Source: Ischnura elegans
Taxonomy: Eukaryota; Arthropoda; Insecta; Odonata; Coenagrionidae
Assembly (NCBI RefSeq): GCF_921293095.1
Contig: NC_060249.1
Span: forward strand, 83,587,907 to 83,651,906
Direction: 5' to 3'
Length of the DNA: 64,000 nt
Under the pieces are notes generated by a model. The model saw only the letters and a program-made list of their open reading frames with translations, was not told the DNA's origin and searched no databases. Positions 23,357 through 36,666 of the stretch are shown here, piece after piece; the stretch's first letter is position 1; the number at the start of each line of letters is the position of its first letter. Made by a program: the position numbers and the translations under genes.

Positions 23357-26317
23357 ATGTAATGTGTGATGGCAAATGTTTTTAATAACATGCGAAAAAT
23401 ATTTGTGCTCGATCTCGCAGTCGCAAACCTTCCGCCTTATGTGACCTCCCGCACTTGAGAGTTTAATGCCCCCAGGCAAAAGAAGGCAAAGAGAGGGTAC
23501 TGGTGATTTTTGTGTGTATGATAAATTCTTATGGCTAATATTGGTTCTTCCTCTCGTATTTACTAAAAATGTGTCCATGTTTTTTGGGCTTATTTACTGT
23601 AAGGTCCAGACCCCAAGCAAAAAGTTTTCTTTGGGTGGGATCTTTGGCTGTATGCGGATTGTATATCCTGATATTTGTTTTTAACTCGAAGGCATCGGAA
23701 AAGCATACATTTTATTAACTCATCTGTTTATTTCGTTTGCATTTTTCTCAAAGTTAAATGCGTCGTTTTTTTTGGCCGATATCATGAAATGAAGCTCTAC
23801 CGAAAAGTGGCTTGTCGGATGATAGTAGCCCCTGGGCTAGTGGTATCCTATTTAAGCAAATGTATCGCGGATAGTCACCACAATGGAAAAACATTTGCGA
23901 GGACTGAAATCCCACTGTGGCTACTTGTCTGGTGAGGTCGTGTCGGTGCGCCTTCAGTGCCCTCCCTGCCCGATACACTGCGTGGCCACTCACTTCCATA
24001 ACGCCTGTACCAGCTTTGTGCCTGGGACTAGGTCAATGAGAAAGTGTGAGGCTCGTGAGAAAGAAAGACATGGAAACAAGGGTAGAAAAGAGGAACAATG
24101 GGGAGACTCGTCTTTCATAAGTAAAAATTCCGTTTTGCTCTTTGAACTCGATATAGGAAATGGCCGTTCGTTATTCCAAATTTGTGACAAGATTTAATTC
24201 CTTGACCACGATCGATTGTTACAGTACATTAATATACTCCCACCACAATTTAATTTGTGGGAAGAAAGGTCTTTGTTCATTTTATCCTCATCCTCCGCGC
24301 CTACGCCTGGCACTAGCACATTTCTAATCATTTCAAGTCTTGACGTAATAGAAAGAAATACCTTCACGGGACTAAGAGTGGATACGGAGATGCTTAGTGT
24401 TTCTTATAAATTTTTAAGTAAATACGCTGAAAGTCTCGAGGAGCATCATATGAAATTACGTCTTTGCGATCTTGCAAAATTGAATGATAGATATATGCAA
24501 TCCTCAACAAACCAAGTACCTGCGACAAAAATCATGTGAAATTTTCTCTCACGCTGTAAGTGACGTGTCTAAAAAATTTTTAAAACGAAAATTTCTATTT
24601 GCTTCGAGACAAGAAATAATATTGAAGCGAAACGAACGCATGCACCAAAAATGCTGCTTGCATCGGCCCTTTCAATTTGCGGAGAGATTTGAGGCTTTTC
24701 CGGCGGTAGTTGGTGGTGTATTCTTCTAAGATTTTACTCCGAATGTCTCCTTAATTATTTGCGTTTCGTTGGAATACTTTGCGAGGGTTTTCAGGGCCAT
24801 GGATGTTGGAAATTGAATTTGTTGATCGATATTGGGTTGAATTCTATGCATAGTAATTTTCTCGAATCATCAATAGGTAAAAGTTAATTCCCTTGATGTT
24901 TTTATTTCGCTATTTCACCTTTTCATTTTTTTCGCCTTTTTATCTTTGCTGTTTATTGCTCAGTTATCATTCTATAATTGAAAACAGTCCGCCACGATAG
25001 CGTATTAGGATTTACTAGGTTTATTTTTACACATTCGGCACCCAAATTTTCTTTTTTTTTATTCCTTTCCTGTACAGTGTGTAGTATTCTTAGGTAAAAT
25101 TAATATTAAAGCTCCTATAAATTATATACCATTTAAATTTTTATGTAAAAACTAGAAATCAGTACCCTTTATGTTCCCTTTTGTTTGCAAGATGTTTTTC
25201 CTAAAAGCCTTGCTGATTGATCGTCCTTCACTATCTTTCAAAATCTATAGAAGGGTATCCAAGAATTTAAATTAATTCTGTTCAAAAGGTTGATGAGTCC
25301 AGCCTTAGCGAGAGCGTGTTACTTCAAGATTCTTGATATTGCCAACTTTATGCGGCCTCCTCTTTTGATGGCACTCATTGACGCCTTAACCACTTCACGA
25401 TCACCCCACGCAGAAGCAAGGATATGTTTGGAGAGCTCTCTGTTGCGACATCCTAACTTGTGAAGGCGCATTGACCTTTTCCATTTGCTTCTGATTGGGA
25501 AAAATGTTTAAGGCACTCGTTCTTAACTCTCTTACTGCGCAGTCCACTTTCGTTTTCATTCACAGTTGGATGTAAACCTCGCGTTCTAATGTATCCGTTG
25601 TGTTGTGAAATACTAAACAGCCTATCGTAATCGGATGTCATAATTCATGGGTACGTTTTATCGTAGAGTGAGTACTTAGTAAATATACTTACTCTATGGT
25701 TTTATTCGTGTGCAACAACTTTTGTAAATACATTTTAACTTCATAAGGGCACCACTTGTATTAGTTTCTGAATTAAGTTATATTCCCTTAATATTGCTAA
25801 TGTTTGTATTATTTTAAAGGTGAAATTTTTGTTGCTCATTGCTAACGTCTTATTCTCGCTTAAGGTGCAAATCAGTTTCTCTTTTACGCTAATGGAATCA
25901 TTGACATGCGTCGGTTGCTCACAAAATGCATCGATACACCATCATGGCTTTAAGTGTATGGTGTATTAATAAGGAATGGGGTATCAGCTGTCGGTCACTG
26001 GCATACCTATGGTTATTTTTATTCACCTAAGTTAGCTGCAATTATGTTTGCCGAGCCAAGTCCCGTGAATACTGCTTAGAGAATCCGAAAATGGTTTAAG
26101 AATGCTCCTGGTATATGTGGCGTTGGTTCCTGATCCACATTATTGGTGGTTTTTAGAAGTAATGATGCATTGAATTTACCTCTGAATTATGTCCATGTGC
26201 TATCCTCTAGTATGGCGTAATAAATGTGGCCTTGGTCATTTTTATTTTCTGCTATGTGACGTATACCTCTCTGTAACGTGCATTATCGCTTATTCCGTTT
26301 TTTTACGTATTTTATGC
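23357..26317. other. intergenic, no gene recognised
   Basis: Short frames (107 aa at most) without recognisable motifs. I looked for splice-linked exons upstream of the start codon at 26348 and found none with convincing coding sequence. Confidence 0.35.
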
Positions 26318-26347
26318 AGGTTGTCTTATGGATGATCACACACAGCG

Positions 26348-29300
26348 ATGAAGATGAAACCTACTATGGTCTGTGCCTCCATGGCACTCCTACTAGTCCT
26401 TGTTTGCAGGACTTGTTCATCCGAGGAGCAAGTAAATGCAGGAATCACCAAAAGTTCCGAAGTCAACGTTGATGCAAGGTAAGAGGCTACATGTCCCATA
26501 TATTTATTTGTAGAAGTTACACTATCCCTGGGATACAATTCACACTATCTCACGCATATAATCACTACATGATCACGTTTCGATGTCTTGTCACCAGCGT
26601 TGAGAGACCGCAACAGAATGGGCTCGTTCTCCTTTTTTTGCTGTGAATGTCTCTCTGGCTTTCCACCGAGTCAGGTACACCATTTCTGCCGACGTTTCGA
26701 TGAAATAACTTTTCATCGTCCTCAGAGGTAGTTGGTGATTGGGTTGACCATCAACCAGCCCTTAGGATGACGTATTTCATTTAAACGTTGTCAGAAATGG
26801 AGTGTCTAACCCGGTGGGAAGCCCGAGAGACATTCACAGCCACCATTCGCCGGAAAAGAATCAAATTTGTTTCCTGTCGAAAATGATGATTGTAAAAATA
26901 AAGAGACCAGTATTTTTCCGTTTCTTGATCTGCATACTACTCCTCGAGCTATTCGCTGCGGAATATTGACAGCCTTGACCCATTCCCAGAAAAGTTGATG
27001 AAGTCTCCGACTCCTTGCGAGCTAGAGTTCATTAAAAATATCTTTGCGACTGACAGTGAGAGGCAGGCCTAAGTTTTTTGGGGAGTGAGGGCGGAGGGCA
27101 CATGGCATCCTAAAAACAAACAAAATGCATAGGCGGACCTCAGACTGCAAGAAATTCAGTCGTTTTCAAACCTCCGTGGTGGGCGCTTCGTGGGTTAGTT
27201 AGCTGTGGTGCCAAGTGAGAAAAGGATTTTTGAGACAGCCCTTCGTTTCCATTTGCTGAAAAATTCTTTTAAGAAAACATGGCAACGCCCGCCTCTCTCC
27301 CTCTCCCCATACCATATCCATTGCGTCGTAGGTCTCACCTCTTGCCGAGACACTACTCGAATCATTCCGAACTTGTACGACTAAGCCAGTCGCTAAGATA
27401 TTTAATAAGGATCACAGAGACAATCCCCGGTCTCGTGCATCGTCCTCGCGTTATATTGTTATTTTCACTCTTGTGAGCGATTCTCTCCTTCAATTAGCGG
27501 TTCTCCTTATTCGAGTCAATGAAATGAAACTCTAGAGACGTCATCAACTCATGAATAGTGGGCAGCAACTTTCGCGTTTTCTTTTTTTACATTTTGAGAA
27601 AATGGCGGAGAGAAGTAGTTTTCTCTTTCGTGGTAGGTTTCGTGGAAGGAATGAACGAGTCGTCCCGCGAAACGTCGGCCGTGATGGAGACCCCGACCCG
27701 GTGGAAATTCCCGAGTAACCTTCCACGACACAATATGCCGGGAAAGCCTGCGATATTTCTTCAGGTTTGATTTTCGCCGTAAAATATTTACCTTCCACGT
27801 GTCGAATTCTTTTGATGAATGTCGAGATCTGGTCTGAGTGAATGTCCGCTTATCTTTTCATCCACTTTTGAAAGCTCTTGGATCCAAGCTTGGCTTTCGA
27901 TTGATCCTTGGCGGGAGGACAGGTTATGGCCGATGGATTTACACTGGAATGCAAAAAAAATTAAATGCCGTTCTTAACTGTACCAAGTGAAATATCTCTT
28001 GATAACCCTATCATATTTTATTTCATCAATTCAAATAGGAGAAATATAAAATTGGCGATAAGCCTTCGGTGGTAAATTTGGTTCGAGTCTAGGTCATAGC
28101 AAATGATATTTCCTCAGTGGTACTTTTGTACTTCATATGCACTTGCGGTTGACTCCATGAAGTCATATCACTAGCTAGGCCGCGGGTTTGTCTAAACATA
28201 ACTTTCAAATTTTCAAACTCGAACAAGATAGAGTGAGACATCTCCATATTCTTTCATAGTCGTGCATATTGGATCATAAACACGTTGGCAATGCGACCTA
28301 ATTTTGTTGGGGTTTCTTATTAGTTTCATTGTGAATTATTTTCTCACTGGTCGAAACAATTACAACATCGATGACAGTTTCGACACCATTCGAGGCGTTA
28401 TTAAAAACTTGACTTACAGTATTCGTTTCTTCGGACGCATTCTCTTAGGTGATGTCATAATAACACTGTAAAATTTTTTGCGCTACTTACGGGACATGAC
28501 TTTCTCTTTAGCATAAAAAGACGAATCGCTTTCAGACCGCACATTGTTACTATCCTAATGAGCAAGAATGTATGCAAAAAGCGTCGCTGCGAACGTCAAA
28601 ACTGTTTTCACTCGCGCCCTTCGCTCTTTCTTTTTTTTCATTTCTAACTCATTGTGTTTTAGAAATATTTTTTCGTGCCTATGAATCTTGCTCGGTTTAT
28701 ACGGTCGAGCATAGATGTTGGAAGTCTTGGTATAAAAGATCTCTTCATAATAATGACTAAAACATATAATTTTGTGAAAATAGTGTTGCTTTATTATCTT
28801 AAGAGGTCAGTTAAATTCTGATACGCTTTGTCAATCGTTGGCTGTAATGGCTCAGAAGCATGATTTCTTCTGGGAAATCATTGTCGATACCGATCTTATA
28901 GAAAAGGTTTGAATCTAAGTGAGGAAATGAAGAGTGAGTGAAAATGTTTTTAAGGCATTCTTTTTGTCATACTTTTTAGTAGATTTTATAATGCAAAATA
29001 TTCTTTCGATTCGTATTATGACTTTTAAAAATGGGGCTAATGAGCTATGAAATCATTCTCGGAGCCTCGCTGAGCTATCACAATGCTACCATTTTTATAG
29101 GTAGTTTATTGTCCTTTTAGAGCTGTTTAGCTCTGAATTTACCTCAGCTTATACCTAAATAGGCGTTGTTTGTTGGAAGTTTTCTTGATTCTCTCTTTAT
29201 AGAAGATGTAAAAAAATTAATCATCTCCTGTGCTTTAATTTTTGTAATCGACCTCATAGGTTGATCATAAGATTAATTAAGTTCAATTTTCATGTGGCAA

Positions 29301-32300
29301 ATCCCGTCCCAATAATTGCGGAGGACTTGAATTTCTCTATTAATCATTTTCATGCAATTTTAATGAGGTAATTTGTTGTAAGAGTGCCTTATTCAATTTG
29401 ATATATTAATTATCTATTTTAAAAAATCGTCAGAACACGAATAGGGCCTATGTAGCCTTCGTAATTTGAACGCATGACCCTCAGATATGAAAAGTTGGCG
29501 TCCCCTATATTTACGGATTCTGACTTCATTAATTTTATACCGATATGTTTCTGCTGTTCTATTCATTTTACTAGTTTTCTTTTTTTGGTACACCTTCGCC
29601 AAGGTTTAGCAATTTGCTTCAAGGATAAATGAATCTTAATTGGATAGAAGTCATTTTATTGCAGATAAACGTCCTTATACGCTATAAATTTTGTAATACG
29701 GCAATTCTCGAATAGGTAATGCGTGTATTTTGATTAGTTTACTCTAGCGAACGGAGGCTTTTGCCTCCATACGGAATTTAAAATACATCAACGGCATCAA
29801 TTTCACTTACCCTTACCATTTATTGTCGAAACTTTTCAAGGGAATTTGTAGTTAATAGAAGCTGATTGGGGGAAGATGGTTTAAGATTCATTAGTTGCAA
29901 GAGCATCAGCAGTTTAATAAGATAAATTTTCTGTTTCTTTGATCTATCTAAGCAGTTTGTATTCCGTGACTTCGCCGGCGTAGACTAAGAAACTCGCCAT
30001 AAAACTGAATAAGACTTCTCTGCCAATTCTTCGGTAACTCATATCTATTCCCTATACTATATTCCTTTCACTCTGACTCTTAAAAATTAAATTATATTTG
30101 AAATGAATTTTTCAATTCTTTTGATCACGTAGAACCAAATATTCCAACAATAAGTATTAATCGCTTTCTAATTATAATCACATTTATATTTTTTCTGATT
30201 CTTATTGATCGCTCCTAGAGAGAAGTGGCAAAACGAGGCTCCGTAGTACATCATCACTCCAATTTTTTCAGGCTGTGAAAATTTTGCGCTGTTGGCATCC
30301 GCCTCGCAGCACTCATCCCACCTAAAAATATCTTCTGTTCCTACGAACTACTTTTACCGTTCGAAATATGGAAACTGACAATCGATCTGCGAACTTTTTT
30401 CGCGGAAGCACATTCGAGCTTTCGTCTCACCACCTCGCGTTTTCTCCTCTCCTTTGGCAGGCCCGCGGCCGAAAGCGACCCGGGGCCCGTGGGCGTAGCG
30501 GACGGTGAAAGCAGGGCCAGAGGGGACGTGGGCGACCAAGCTGACACCGCCGACCCGGCCCCCAGACAGCGGCTGCCGCCAGGGGCCTTTCCGCCTCGCA
30601 TCGTTGGGCCCGGCTCACCCCGTCCTCCCGGACAGTTCCCGCCGGGATTCGAACCCCAGACTGGACAGTTCCCGCCCGGACAGTTCCCACCAGGATTCGA
30701 ATCCCAGACAGGGCAGTTCCCACCCGGGTTCCCACCCCCGGGGGCTTACGACGACGCCTTGGATTCCTTGCCTCCTCCGGGGGCGTATCCCGGTCCCTTT
30801 CCGGGGCAGAACCCTCAGAGACCCCGCCCAGGTCCTCCTCCGGGTCGTCCATACCCTCCGGGTCCTTTCCCGCAGAGGCCTTTCCCGGGCCAGAGACCTC
30901 CGAGGCCCCCTCCTCCGCCGATCGGCGACCCCTCGCTCTTCAACGCGTTCCCCTTCGCCCCCTTGCCAGCGCCCACGGATATTATCAACAGGGCAGTCTC
31001 CTCCATCACGGATTTCGATGACCAGCGGTGCGTCCCTCGTCTGCTGTGCGAGTGGACATCAGGTTCAATGCCGGGCGTTTACAACAATGGTTACCGGCCG
31101 TACCGACCGGCCTATCAGACCGAATCGTTCGTAGGACAGGAGCAGCTCTTACAGTGAGTATTGCATGGTTACCACTATATGTTACGAGGTATTTTGGTAG
31201 TGTTGATGGTAATGGAAGTATGAAGAGGGAAAGCATTTGCGATGCGGCTTAAGGGTGGATTCAGAAGATTTTTTGGGGCGGCTGGAAATTTCTGGGAGTG
31301 CAAGAAACATATAGTCATGCTCGGGTGTTATATGAAGATATTTTGGTCCCCGGGGTGACAAATTCTAAAACAAATATTTATAACAAACAAATAGTTTTCA
31401 ATTCATTTCGTTATTTTTACCTAATTACTGTTTCTATGAGGGAATTAATCATAAATGTCATTCGGTTTCGCATTTTTACCAAATTAGCCTCATACAACTG
31501 TTTCTTTGAGTTGGGGTGGGGGATTTCCTCCTTTCCACAATCCCTGGATACGCTACTCATCCCACTAAAAGTGTAACAATTGCGTCTTTGCCAGTAAGTG
31601 TTCATTACGTGAGGAAAACGTATGGCTGAATAGAATAATGGTATTGATTTTAGTGTTTGTATTAAACGCAAGGAGAGTAAATAAACAACAGAATTCTTTT
31701 TATTTTGCTTTTATAGCATGTGCTAATCTATCTTTGTAAATATTTAAACTTCAGTTTACCTAGTACAATAAGAGTAATATCAGCTGCGGTGTGGTTGAAT
31801 TTATTACTTATCACATTAAAGTGAATTTTTGAAAAATTCTCTTCGATTATTTTTAATAAATTCGCAAATAATGAAGAAACGAAGGAAAAGGAAAGGAATA
31901 TGTTAAAAAATAACTGGAATTTCTTGTCGGCGTAAAAAATAAAGATTTCGAATGTTTGAATGAGACGTAGTTACAATAGACTCATTACCAATCATGCCTA
32001 AAATATTGATTTTATAACAAATTTTACTCCAAAATCAACTCCTTTCCTTCATTTCACGGGAAGCAAGTAATGGAAAATCACCTCACAAGTTTCATTCCAT
32101 GTTATATTTGACCGGAATGTATCCCTACTGATATACATAAATATTTTTGTCTGAGGAAAACATTTTGATACTAAAAATGCATTGTTTTGAGTTTGGTGCT
32201 TGGGTATCAAAACCAGGCAGGCAAATGCAGTAGTACGCGTATTCTTAGTTTATATTATCAAAATTTATAGCTCTATCTTCCATAAGTAGGTACTGACTTT

Positions 32301-33286
32301 TTTCGTGCATAAAATTCACATTTATCTCTTTTCAATCCCTCTTTAGGCTTTTGGCGGCGTTAACATTGGGCAACCCTCAAGGATCACCTCTTTCCTTCTT
32401 CGGTGGTGCCGCGCTCTTGGGCATCTCATCAAGAGGACGCCCGGAGAACTGTTACAAAGCCTTCCCGGATTGTCCCCAGAGATCGGAAAGACTCTTGGAA
32501 TACTTGAACAACCACAGAGGAGGATTTTTCAAGGCCGTTGGTGACCCTCTGAGATCTGCATTGCCCGGTTCCCAATCTCCTGACGGTCCCGTTCCTAGGC
32601 CTCCGCGTCCTCCTCTTAGACCACTGGGCCCGGGTTATCCGGGTGGACCTCAGCGACCTTATCCTCCTCAGGGACCCGGCCAACCATATCCCCAGGGCCA
32701 GTTGACCCCTAGACCCCTCAACTACTACAGCAAATCCAACGGGGACGGTACGGTGAACAGCACCGACGTTGATTATCCCGAATTGGACAATACTCTCGCG
32801 GCCAGTGGCCAGTCTGAGGCTCGCATTCAGATCCATCCAGACCGCGTGGTGGGACAAATCAACGCGTACCAGCCGCAGCGAGTCGTCGACTGGCGTCTTC
32901 AGCAGGGAAATTACGGAGCCACGTCCGGTGGAAAGAAGACGATATTCCCTCCCGCTCAAAATGCGGTGGGTAGTGATGGTTACCGCAAAGGGCCGAGGAA
33001 GGGTAAAAAGGTCGTCCAGACCTTCTCCGATCCTCAGGAACCAGTTCCTGTCTTCCAAAACCCTCCATCACAAATGCTGTTCCCCGACAGGACTGGCACC
33101 GGGGATTTGAGACTGGACAATTGGGAACTCTTCGGAACGAAGAAGAGGCCTGGTCAGGACACCAGTTCCAATCGTGGAACTAGATTTGGCCGAATATATT
33201 TTCCGAGAGAGGTCCAGGCCGTAGAAAGCAGGCCTGGGGAAATCAATACTAGGCACTATGTCATATTTCCCGGTCCGGCCAGCTGA
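26348..33286 (+). CDS. secreted proline-rich protein, insect-type, 3 coding exons
   Basis: Exons 26348-26478, 30461-31153 and 32347-33286 join in phase (AG|G and CA|G) to 587 aa. The start is the first ATG after a likely 5'-UTR acceptor (26318-26319), and residues 1-25 form a signal peptide (core SMALLLVLVC). Exon 2 is Pro/Gly-rich with repeated GQFPPGFE.QT units, then a folded segment (DIINRAVSSITDFDD, RCVPRLLCEWTSG). Exon 3 begins QLLAALTLGN, continues GGAALLGISSRGRPENCYKAFPDCP and EYLNNHRGGFF, has a second Pro/Gly linker, and ends with a basic, hydrophilic tail. The C...LCE / C...CP spacing recalls uncharacterised secreted insect proteins. I infer an extracellular or cuticle-associated role. 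No enzyme motif is seen. Introns are 4.0 and 1.2 kb and follow consensus. No AATAAA lies close downstream; ATTAAA occurs at about 34543. Confidence 0.85.
26640..26839. repeat. fold-back element in intron 1
   Basis: The left arm (26640-26698, GCTGTGAATGTCTCTCTGGC..) and right arm (26785-26839) are imperfect inverted repeats of about 55 bp. The loop carries ATGAAATAACTTTTCATCGTCCTCAG. The ends GACGTTTCGATGAA and CATCGTCCTCAG resemble terminal repeats of Penelope-like elements. A partial right arm of the same kind (AACGTCGGCCGTGATGGAG..) is at about 27673-27730. Confidence 0.65.
27660..27735 (+). repeat. partial fold-back arm
   Basis: AACGTCGGCCGTGATGGAGA followed by CCCGACCCGGTGGAAATTCC parallels the right arm of the element at 26640-26839 (ACGTTGTCAGAAATGGAGTG..CCCGGTGGGAAGCCC). 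Only one arm is clear. Confidence 0.4.
27740..30460. other. intron 1 remainder of the proline-rich gene
   Basis: AT-rich intron sequence. I see no exon, RNA gene or repeat with clean ends. A tRNA-like GGTTCGAGTCTAGG is at about 28080 without a convincing A box. Confidence 0.35.
31245..31575. repeat. possible MITE in intron 2 of the proline-rich gene
   Basis: The left border GGGTGGATTCAGAAGATTTT and the right border CCACAATCCCTGGATACGCT have the look of the (GT)GGATTCAGG / CCTGGATACGC ends of short non-autonomous DNA elements, with G-runs just inside. No target duplication could be confirmed. Confidence 0.4.
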
Positions 33287-34931
33287 TTTTTTTAGTATAT
33301 CAACCCGTGTCACTAACGCATTAAGCAACGACTTAACTTGGCGTTACTATGGATTTTGATGCTATAAAGGAGCGTTTGTTGGTTCACAACAACTTAAAAG
33401 TGTCGTGACTCCGATGGAGATAGTCATTTGTTGAGAAAAGCTCCAATTTCTCTTGAAATTAACAAGCAGCAAGGAGGATATTTCTATCAATCTAAAGACG
33501 TGCACACTACAGTTATGCGCTCTAAGATCGATTTCACAATGGTTGCGCGGTTTGTGCCGAGATTGAAGGAATTTTAATTGATTGGTCTAGTTCATAGTAA
33601 GTCATGTTACGCCAAATTAAGTAGTTGAGAACGGGACTTAAAGCCTCCTTCTCAAGAGCTTAACTTAGCAAAACTATGGAGCTGAAAACGTCTGTATCAT
33701 CCAACCATCACTACTGTATTCCTTGTAATCAGTCAATAACTCTTTGTATTCAGGAATTCCATGCAAATGTCTTAGTTCAATATTTTACCATGATTGCGAT
33801 ATCTCAATGTAACCAATCAATGAATGAAATGGTTTGTTATCAATTATTTTTGAGCATTGGTTCTCTTAAAATTATACTTTTACTCCATAGAAATTTCAAT
33901 GCCGTAGTTCACATTTATCGCAGACAAATTTTATTATAAAACTTGAAGAATATATTCTCAAGTTCAGTTTAATTAAGCGTACATTTACTTAGTATCATTA
34001 TTTGTTTCCATCACTCCCTCTGATAAAACCTTCTAGTCCATGGAGTCTATAGAACACAGGTGTCTTATGTATAGAGATTTTATGTTGATAACTGGCGAAA
34101 GTTTTGTTACGGCGAACCATAAAATTAAGCTCTACGTTCATGGGAAGTACCTAACTTTGGAGGTCGTAATTGCGGGAAATACCTTGAATTATCAAAAATT
34201 TATTGAGTTGGAGTGGATATTAATTGCTGGATTACAGTACTATACTAACCAGTTTTATTTCAGTGAATCAATTTATCTCGATATTTCACATTTCCAAACC
34301 TGGTGTTTAGTGCATTTTTGTGTAACTTGAAGTAAAGTCGATTAGACTTAAGACTGGATTATACACATCGAATTTACTTCCGGAAAGAGGGTTTAAAAAC
34401 TTTTCAAGTCCTTGTAATTAGGAGATTTGTCAGTGGGTTACCCCCATAATAATGAGTGGTTATGGTGGAGTGTATTGTACATATGTGTATGTAAATTATT
34501 CCATAATGTTTGAGAGCATTGATGTGTTATGAATTCTAAGAGAATTAAATTATTTTGTATAAAAATTAATCGTACGTCACTGCCAAATACACCTTCAGCC
34601 TTCTTAATAATGAATCATCATCTGTTTTGAGGATATACATGTACACGGAATAACATGTATTTCTATTGCCCGAAGCAAGATATTTGATTCATGAATTGCT
34701 ATTTTTTACGGTAAAGGCGAAAATTATCCGTATCGATTCGTCATAACCCCTTTCATTCATCGTTCGTCCGTTGGTTCCATTGCGGTCTATAAGTAACATG
34801 TATTTGAATTATTCACCTTGTATTTACTTCCTGCACAGAACCTTGTAGTTCCTGATACTTTGAATAACTTCTCGTATGTTTTTAATTGAAAATTAGGGCA
34901 TCAAATGCAGCCAAATCTTTACAGTTTATTC
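33287..34931. other. 3' flank of the proline-rich gene, possible 3' UTR
   Basis: No convincing coding sequence; frames up to 96 aa have no motifs. ATTAAA at about 34543 could serve as a polyadenylation signal, giving a 3' UTR of about 1.3 kb. This is only a guess. Confidence 0.3.
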
Positions 34932-35289
34932 TTAACCCATTTACTGCCAAAGTTGCGAAAACGCAACATTATTGAGAAATGCAAAAAAATTGTTTCAATT
35001 AAGTTTTATTCACATAGAATTCCCTTTTTTCGATATAAGTAAGTTTAAACTGACTTTTAATGAGATAACAATGGCATTTCATAGGTATTTCGATATTTAA
35101 AAAAATACTCAAAATGTGTCAATTATCAAGTCACCTGTTACGCAAGATAAATATGTTATCCTAAGAGTAACTATTCTCTTTATTAAGTTTTTTGTTCGTC
35201 CATATGAACGTCAAAATTTCAATTAATAGATGTTACAGCTTATATTTCGCCATAAAGTCAACATTAGGCGAAAATCGGATCGGGAACAT

Positions 35290-35428
35290 AAAGTTGCGTT
35301 TTCGCAACTTTGGCCGAATTCGGTATCTAAAGGTGGTTATGCAACCTGCATGACCATATATTGCCATCCCGTAGGAATATGCCGTTTTTACTATCAGATT
35401 TTACTGTCCTACGGCTTTAATGCCACGT
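35290..35428 (+). repeat. internal inverted arm of piggyBac relic 1, left
   Basis: Pairs with 36536-36666. Shared blocks are AAAGTTGCG..CGCAACTTTGGCCGA, ACCATATATT, GTAGGAATATGCCGTTTTTA, TCAGAT, TCCTACG and CCACGT. The arm begins with a perfect 9-bp hairpin stem (AAAGTTGCG TTTT CGCAACTTT, 35290-35311). Confidence 0.8.
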
Positions 35429-36535
35429 GTTTGATTTCGCTTTAAATTTTGGTGCTTATGTTATTCAGACGTCTTTAGGGTTCAACCAGGCGATGGGAAA
35501 TGACTTCGATCGAAAGTTAGGCTTGGAAGCAAGTGTTATTATGGAATTACTCAAGGTTATCCCTGAACCCTCTAATCATCGTATGTTTTTCGATAACTTC
35601 TTTTCATAGAGCAGACTATTCATTGTTTTGAAAGAAAAAGGATTTTTTGTCACTGGAGCCATCCGTGAAAATAGAACGGAGGAGTGCCTGATAGAATATA
35701 GTAAAACCATCGGTGTAAAACCAAGAGGAACAAGAATTTTATGAAGCTGTATGTCTTATCATTGTTCGATGGAATGATAATTCGGTTGCCAACGTAGCTA
35801 TCGATACAAGTCGGCGCTTCCATTGGGCACTGGGAAACGTTTCATCAGAAAAAAGAAAAAACTATTCCACAGTCTCGAGTTATTGGGGAGTTTAGTAAAT
35901 ACATGGGAGGTGTGGACCTACTTGATAATGCAAATCCGATTTACCGCCCTAGAATTCATGGGAAAAAAGGTCCTAGTTTATCACTTACTGGACAGCGTTT
36001 GCGCTAACGCCTGGAAACTGTACAGGTTATGCAACGGAAGTAAATGCCACTGGTAAACTTAAAATCATATCTAGCAGGGACGCATCTAAAAAGTGAACTG
36101 AATCAGTCGGTAGATGACGTACCCCTATGCCATTCATGTCAATAAATATAGAAAAAGGTAGGCCGGGGATTCGTGAAGTAAGAAAGGACGAATTTGGCCA
36201 TGTAGCTCAAAAAAGTGAGACCAGAAGAAGTTACCGACGCGACAGCCAAACTATAAATGAATGTACAAAATGTTGCGTTCCGTTTCACTCAAAATGCTTT
36301 CATGTATTTCATAAAGAGTCATAAATTGTAGTAATTCAATCTGCAATGGTCAAATTAATGTCAATTAAAAACTTTTAAATACATACTCTTCCGAAAAATA
36401 TTCGCTTTGACTCATTTCTTTCAAGCCGTAATGTATGTCTATTTTATAGTGGATTTAGGTTAACTAATAAAACATGTCATTGGAAACATAATATTTAAGA
36501 ATTTTTATTACCCAATATGTCGATATCTGTTATAT

Positions 36536-36666
36536 ACGTGGTATAAAAAGACGTAGGATTATATCTGACGGTAAAAACGGCATATTCCTACGAGACGGTA
36601 ATATATGGTAATGCGGGTTGTATAACTGCCTATAGATAGAATCGGCCAAAGTTGCGATAACGCAAC
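36536..36666 (-). repeat. internal inverted arm of piggyBac relic 1, right
   Basis: Reverse complement of 35290-35428 with scattered mismatches and small indels. It ends in GTTGCG ATAA CGCAAC. Confidence 0.8.

Noticed and set aside
30427-31009. Open frames of 60-209 aa in other frames and on the minus strand over exon 2 of the proline-rich gene
   Set aside because: They are shadows of the GC-rich, Pro/Gly-coding exon. Only one frame joins exons 1 and 3 in phase and carries the Cys motif.
32429-33058. 209-aa minus-strand frame opposite exon 3
   Set aside because: Antisense shadow of a real exon with no motif or start context of its own.
34040-34330. 96-aa frame downstream of the proline-rich gene
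   Set aside because: No motif, no splice partner and AT-rich codon use. Probably within a 3' UTR or intergenic.
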